Positions 42,428-45,885 of a stretch of 45,885 nt of DNA are shown here, piece by piece. Source of the stretch: Planctomycetota bacterium (lineage in GTDB: Bacteria > Planctomycetota > Planctomycetia > Gemmatales > Gemmataceae); contig JAKBCS010000027.1 in the NCBI GenBank assembly GCA_021807595.1, positions 1-45,885 on the forward strand, written 5' to 3'. The notes under the pieces are model-generated. The model ran no database searches, was not told the origin of the DNA, and worked only from the letters and a program-made list of their open reading frames with translations. Position 1 is the first letter of the stretch, and each line of letters opens with the position of its first letter. Position numbers and translations under genes: made by a program.

Positions 42428-43426
42428 ATGGGTCTGGCACCTCAGTCGATAATCTTGTTGAAGGCGGCTCGCAACCTCGTTCATGCGTTGCCGGCCGATG
42501 CCGTCTTGTTGTTGGCAGAATCGAATCTCAATTGGGAGATCGTTCTGCAACATCTCGATGGCTGCCGATTGCTCGTTGCCGCCGAGGATCATTCGCTGAC
42601 CGAGCGTCTCAGGCATCACCCGAACTTGACCGTTCTCGATATCGACGCCGGCCCAACACCGACGCAGGAGCGTATGAGTCTCGCTCTGCTTGAAGCGGTT
42701 CGCAGCGAAAAACTGCGGCAGGGGGCGGATGTCATAGCTCTGTACAATGGAATCGACACCGGCGACGACCACTCCGAACCGCTCGACACACTGAGCATTA
42801 TCCATCTCGGCGAACATCTGGAGCGCCTGAGTGCATCCGATCTCCGCAAGCTCGATACACAAGTTCCTTTGGAGACGCTGCGCGCCGTGGTCGATTTGGC
42901 GGTCGAGATTGGGCGCGAGGGGCGCGAGGGGCATCCGGTCGGCACCATGTTCGTGGTCGGCGACACGCGCAAGGTTTTGAGCATGGCCCGGTCGATGAAT
43001 TTCAATCCGTTTCGCGGTTACAGTCCCGAAGAGCGCGACATCCGCGATTTCAATGTGCGCGAACAGATCAAGGACATCGCACAGCTCGAAGGAGCGATCA
43101 TCGTGCGCCGCGACGGCGTGGCTGTGGCGGCCGCCATGCGCATCGAAGCTCCGGATAAGGGGTTCACGCTGAGCAAAGGGTTAGGCACGCGCCATGCCGC
43201 TGCCGCCGCCATCAGCAAGAGTACCAAGGCCCTCGCGGTGGCCGTCAGCCAATCGTCCGGCACGGTTCGCCTGTTTCAAAACGGCGAGGTGATGTTGCAC
43301 ATCGAGCCGTTGGCCCGTCCGGTAATATGGAGTCGTTTTCATATGGAAACCACCGATCCCAATGGAATCAATCGCCTTGTCGCCGCGCGGCCGCCGGCGG
43401 CTCCCGACCGCGCCGCAACCACTTGA
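42428..43426 (+). CDS. DisA_N-domain (diadenylate cyclase-like) protein with altered catalytic motifs
   Basis: The protein has 332 residues. About 155 N-terminal residues form an alpha/beta domain of unknown kind. The C-terminal half is a DisA_N/DAC domain: MFVVGDTRKVLSMARSMNFN, GYSPEERDIRDFNVREQIKD and the core near 215-290. The layout resembles the archaeal DacZ group, in which an N-terminal domain precedes the DAC domain. Active DACs carry DGA and RHR motifs; here the corresponding segments are LEGAII (221-223, EGA) and GTRHAAA (255-257, RHA). Both are changed, so activity on ATP (making c-di-AMP) is uncertain. The Asp to Glu change could keep metal binding. It is followed by a lipoprotein gene 11 bases later. 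Confidence 0.8.
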   Translation: MGLAPQSIILLKAARNLVHALPADAVLLLAESNLNWEIVLQHLDGCRLLVAAEDHSLTERLRHHPNLTVLDIDAGPTPTQERMSLALLEAVRSEKLRQGADVIALYNGIDTGDDHSEPLDTLSIIHLGEHLERLSASDLRKLDTQVPLETLRAVVDLAVEIGREGREGHPVGTMFVVGDTRKVLSMARSMNFNPFRGYSPEERDIRDFNVREQIKDIAQLEGAIIVRRDGVAVAAAMRIEAPDKGFTLSKGLGTRHAAAAAISKSTKALAVAVSQSSGTVRLFQNGEVMLHIEPLARPVIWSRFHMETTDPNGINRLVAARPPAAPDRAATT

Positions 43427-43437
43427 GGAGAAGCCCC

Positions 43438-43827
43438 ATGAGTCTTCGCCGATGCCTGACACTCGCTCTCGTCGCCGCGGCCACGCTTTCCGGCTGCCAG
43501 CGGCTCACCTATGAGCATTCGGTCAAAGTCCCGCCGTTTGGCGTTCATCGCATCGAGTTCGACGCACCGAAATACGCACAAAAGCTCACTATTGAAGCGC
43601 ATTCTCCCAGCTCGCCAGTTTCCGTGTATCTGGTGCGCCAAGAAGACAGCAGTGCGGCACAGGACCAACTGGAAAATGACAAAAAGCCCAACGCCCCTTT
43701 GGCAAGTATGGACAAAAGCGAAGACATCGCGCTTGAAGCCAGCGTACCGGCCAAGACGGCGTTCGTGCTGCTGATTCGAGCGGAACAGAAAGCGGCCGAG
43801 GTCCGCGTCAAAGTGACCGGACGGTAA
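43438..43827 (+). CDS. Small lipoprotein
   Basis: The protein has 129 residues from ATG 43438 with TTGAGGAGA upstream. A lipoprotein signal ends in the lipobox LSGC (Cys20), so the mature protein should be lipid-anchored. The rest looks like a small beta-rich domain with a hydrophilic Lys/Asp/Ser-rich middle (QEDSSAAQDQLENDKKPNAP). No family is recognised. It follows the DisA_N gene by 11 bases, suggesting a shared transcript. Confidence 0.75.
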   Translation: MSLRRCLTLALVAAATLSGCQRLTYEHSVKVPPFGVHRIEFDAPKYAQKLTIEAHSPSSPVSVYLVRQEDSSAAQDQLENDKKPNAPLASMDKSEDIALEASVPAKTAFVLLIRAEQKAAEVRVKVTGR

Positions 43828-43894
43828 ATCGGTTATGCCGAACCGCGATCCGGCGAGGAGAGCGGCTTATTCTCGATCCAAGGAGAGTTCGTCA

Positions 43895-45682
43895 ATGAAT
43901 CGCTTGTGTTTGTTTGTTGTCGTCGCAATCGGTTTGCTCGCGCCGGTTTCCATCGCGCGCTCGGCTCCCGCTCCGGCGGCGCAATCTGGATTGGAACAAC
44001 TCCCGGCCTCGGCCCACATGGTTCTCTATCTCCGCGGCGTCCAAGGCACGCGCGATCGCTTCGTCACCATGATGGAGAACGCCCTGCCGGAGGTTCTCAA
44101 AAAGTTTCAAGGCACCATGGACGATTTTCTCAAGGACGGTTTCGAGGGACGCAAGCTACGCGGATTGCCCAAGGACGGGCCTATCTTCCTCGTCTTCACC
44201 GAGCTACCCGATCCGATGGCTCAAGCAGAGATTCCAAAGTTCGCCCTCGTCCTCGCCGTCACCGACTATAAGGATTTTCGAGACAACCTCTTGACCGAGG
44301 GCGAACGGAACAAGTTGACCGACAAAGGCGACGGCATTGAGGCCACCAATATCAATAACGAATCCGAGAAGACTTATTTTCTCAATCGCAAGGGCTATGC
44401 CGTAATCACCCCCAACGAAGGAGTCGCCAAATCGTTCGCTAAAAAACAAACCGGCTTGCACACGCGAATGAGCAAGGAACACGCCGCGAAAATGTTGGCC
44501 GCCGACGGCGCGATCTACGTCAACATGGAGGCGGTCTACAAGCAATACGGCGACCAGATCAAACTCGGGAAAGAAAACTGGAAGCTGATCGTCGCTCAAA
44601 TTGAGCAGATGGCGGATGAATCGCAGAAAAAACTCTTCAAGATGTTTTCCAAAGCCATCGATCCCGTTTTCCAAGCGGTGGAAGATCTCCACGCTACCCT
44701 GGTAACGCTTGAGTTTCGACCCACCGGCTTGGCTCTGCATGTACAAAGCGAATTGCGCGACAACACGCCCACCGCCAGCCTCCTGGAAGATTCTCGCCCC
44801 GTGGCCTTTAAGGAACTCGACAGCTTGCCCGCTGGAAGCGCTTTCTACACTGGCATGAAAACCAGTACGGCGCTCTTCCAGGGGCTAGGTACGTTGATGG
44901 CGGGCAACCCGCTGGCCCAATTCGGCTCCGATGCGAAGGGAGTAGCCGAGGCGATGGAGGCGCTAGGCAAGGCTGGCCCTACGGTGCGCGTGGACGGGTT
45001 CTCTTTCCCCATGAAGGGGCTGCAAGTGTTCCAATTCGAGGAGCCGGCTAAGGCGGTCGAAGCGCAGTTGAAGATGTTCAAGGCGCTTGCCGACGCCGAC
45101 CCCAAAGAGTTGGGCTTCAAGCACAAGCCGACGATAAAGATGAATGCCGAGTCGCTCGGTGAATTCAAGTTGCACGCCGTCGAAATCGCTCTGGATTACG
45201 ACAAACTCGCTGATAAGGTCGGTCAGGGCGGAGAAGCGTTCAAGAAGTTTTATGTCGAGTACATGAAGCAGATCATCGGCGAGAAGACGGTGATGTGGTT
45301 TGGCACGGATGGAAAGTCGGTGGTACAAGTCACGGCGTCCGATTGGGAGTCCGCTCGGAAGATTCTGGAGGACTTCCAAAAGGGGAAGAATACTACGGGC
45401 AACGACAAAGCGTACCTCGAAGCGCGCAAGGCGATGCCCGCGCGGACCTCGTTTCTCGGAGTGTTCGACTTACTCAACACCTACGGCACTGCGTTCGATG
45501 TCGTCAAACCGATGTTGCCGCCCGGTCTGATACCGGCCACGGTGAAGGGTAAGGGAGCATCGGCCTACATCGGCTTGGCCGTGACGTTGCAACCCAAGCG
45601 CGGCAGTTTCGATCTCTTCATCACCGCGAGCGCGGCCCGAGAGATTTACAACGCCGTCGTGAAGCCCTTCGTTGGAGAATGA
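43895..45682 (+). CDS. Large exported protein of unknown function
   Basis: The protein has 595 residues from ATG 43895, with AAGGAGAG upstream; a 20-codon extension to 43835 lacks a ribosome site. The signal peptide is LCLFVVVAIGLLAPVSIARS. The mature protein is rich in Lys, Glu and Ala, with several helical stretches (for example DESQKKLFKMFSKAIDPVFQ) and Gly-rich turns. It seems to have two halves of similar length (about 30-310 and 320-595), each opening near 'LPA(G)SA' (LEQLPASAHMVLYLR and LDSLPAGSAFYTGM). That could reflect an internal duplication; an alignment would be needed. No enzyme motif is recognised. Confidence 0.7.
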   Translation: MNRLCLFVVVAIGLLAPVSIARSAPAPAAQSGLEQLPASAHMVLYLRGVQGTRDRFVTMMENALPEVLKKFQGTMDDFLKDGFEGRKLRGLPKDGPIFLVFTELPDPMAQAEIPKFALVLAVTDYKDFRDNLLTEGERNKLTDKGDGIEATNINNESEKTYFLNRKGYAVITPNEGVAKSFAKKQTGLHTRMSKEHAAKMLAADGAIYVNMEAVYKQYGDQIKLGKENWKLIVAQIEQMADESQKKLFKMFSKAIDPVFQAVEDLHATLVTLEFRPTGLALHVQSELRDNTPTASLLEDSRPVAFKELDSLPAGSAFYTGMKTSTALFQGLGTLMAGNPLAQFGSDAKGVAEAMEALGKAGPTVRVDGFSFPMKGLQVFQFEEPAKAVEAQLKMFKALADADPKELGFKHKPTIKMNAESLGEFKLHAVEIALDYDKLADKVGQGGEAFKKFYVEYMKQIIGEKTVMWFGTDGKSVVQVTASDWESARKILEDFQKGKNTTGNDKAYLEARKAMPARTSFLGVFDLLNTYGTAFDVVKPMLPPGLIPATVKGKGASAYIGLAVTLQPKRGSFDLFITASAAREIYNAVVKPFVGE

Positions 45683-45873
45683 GGTAACGTTTTGCTGCAA
45701 ACGCCTTGTCGCCGTGCGGCGGAGCGCGTAGGTCGTGCGCTTCTCCGCGCGGCGCGGGCCGCGTGCAAGAAACCGGCGAAGGCCGGTAAAGATCGAAGGG
45801 TGTCGAACGAATAGAGGGATAACTGCCGCTACCTTTCGTCGGAGGCGGCCTTCGTTCACTCAGGAGATGGATC

Positions 45874-45885
45874 GTGCGGAACCTG
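45874..45885 (+). CDS. Possible start of the next gene (partial)
   Basis: AGGAG at 45862-45866 is followed 7 bases later by GTG 45874, which reads VRNL to the window end. ATG 45867 is too close to the ribosome site. Only four codons are visible. The 191 bases before it (45683-45873) hold no other gene, only short GC-rich hairpins. Confidence 0.3.

Overview
The window is a GC-rich bacterial chromosome segment from the phylum Planctomycetota, most likely a Gemmata-type lineage. The marker families are two DUF1549/DUF1553 + DUF1501 pairs, a DUF1559 pseudopilin-like protein, a BBP7-type outer-membrane barrel, an 11-loop EF-hand exported protein and many short exported proteins of unknown function. 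No rRNA, tRNA, CRISPR array, transposase or integrase was seen.

Layout. 1-90 is a fragment of a second lepA allele. 326-4014 is a tightly coupled AAA+ ATPase / subtilisin-like protease cassette, followed by the complete lepA (4056-5855, minus). 6412-9248 (plus) holds an exported TPR protein and a RimB/RimK ribosomal-protein glutamylation pair. 9442-15598 (all minus) holds the EF-hand protein, the first DUF1501/DUF1549 pair, a zinc-ribbon protein and rnc. 15990-18451 (plus) holds an FGGY kinase and a helix-hairpin-helix protein. Archease (minus), a DUF1559 pilin-like protein (plus) and a putative small RNA follow. 20490-29407 (minus) holds an orphan ABC permease, a SWIM/SNF2 helicase, a small membrane protein, the second DUF1501/DUF1549 pair and aroF, interrupted by a small plus-strand zinc-ribbon gene. 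30025-32667 (plus) is a four-gene group: exported protein, TPR/iron-trafficking fusion, PSP1/RicT-like protein and receiver protein. 32746-38135 (minus) is a transporter operon (MFS, NhaD/ArsB-type, MFS) ending in a histidine kinase convergent with the receiver gene. The window closes with a helical exported protein, the BBP7 barrel, cystathionine beta-synthase, a DisA_N-domain protein, a lipoprotein and a large exported protein.

Most unusual items. (1) The AAA+/S8 cassette lies between a lepA fragment and the intact lepA, the signature of an insertion that duplicated lepA sequence. (2) The aroF leader has a near-consensus promoter, a perfect Shine-Dalgarno before a 10-codon ORF, nested stems, a mutually exclusive terminator/anti-terminator and a second strong terminator. 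(3) REP-like double palindromes occur in intergenic DNA and also in frame inside an MFS transporter gene. (4) The DisA_N protein deviates at both catalytic motifs. (5) A promoter followed by an intrinsic terminator with no gene between them suggests a small RNA near 20404-20474.

Limits: all family calls come from reading motifs by eye. No searches were run, and promoter and RNA-fold calls are manual.
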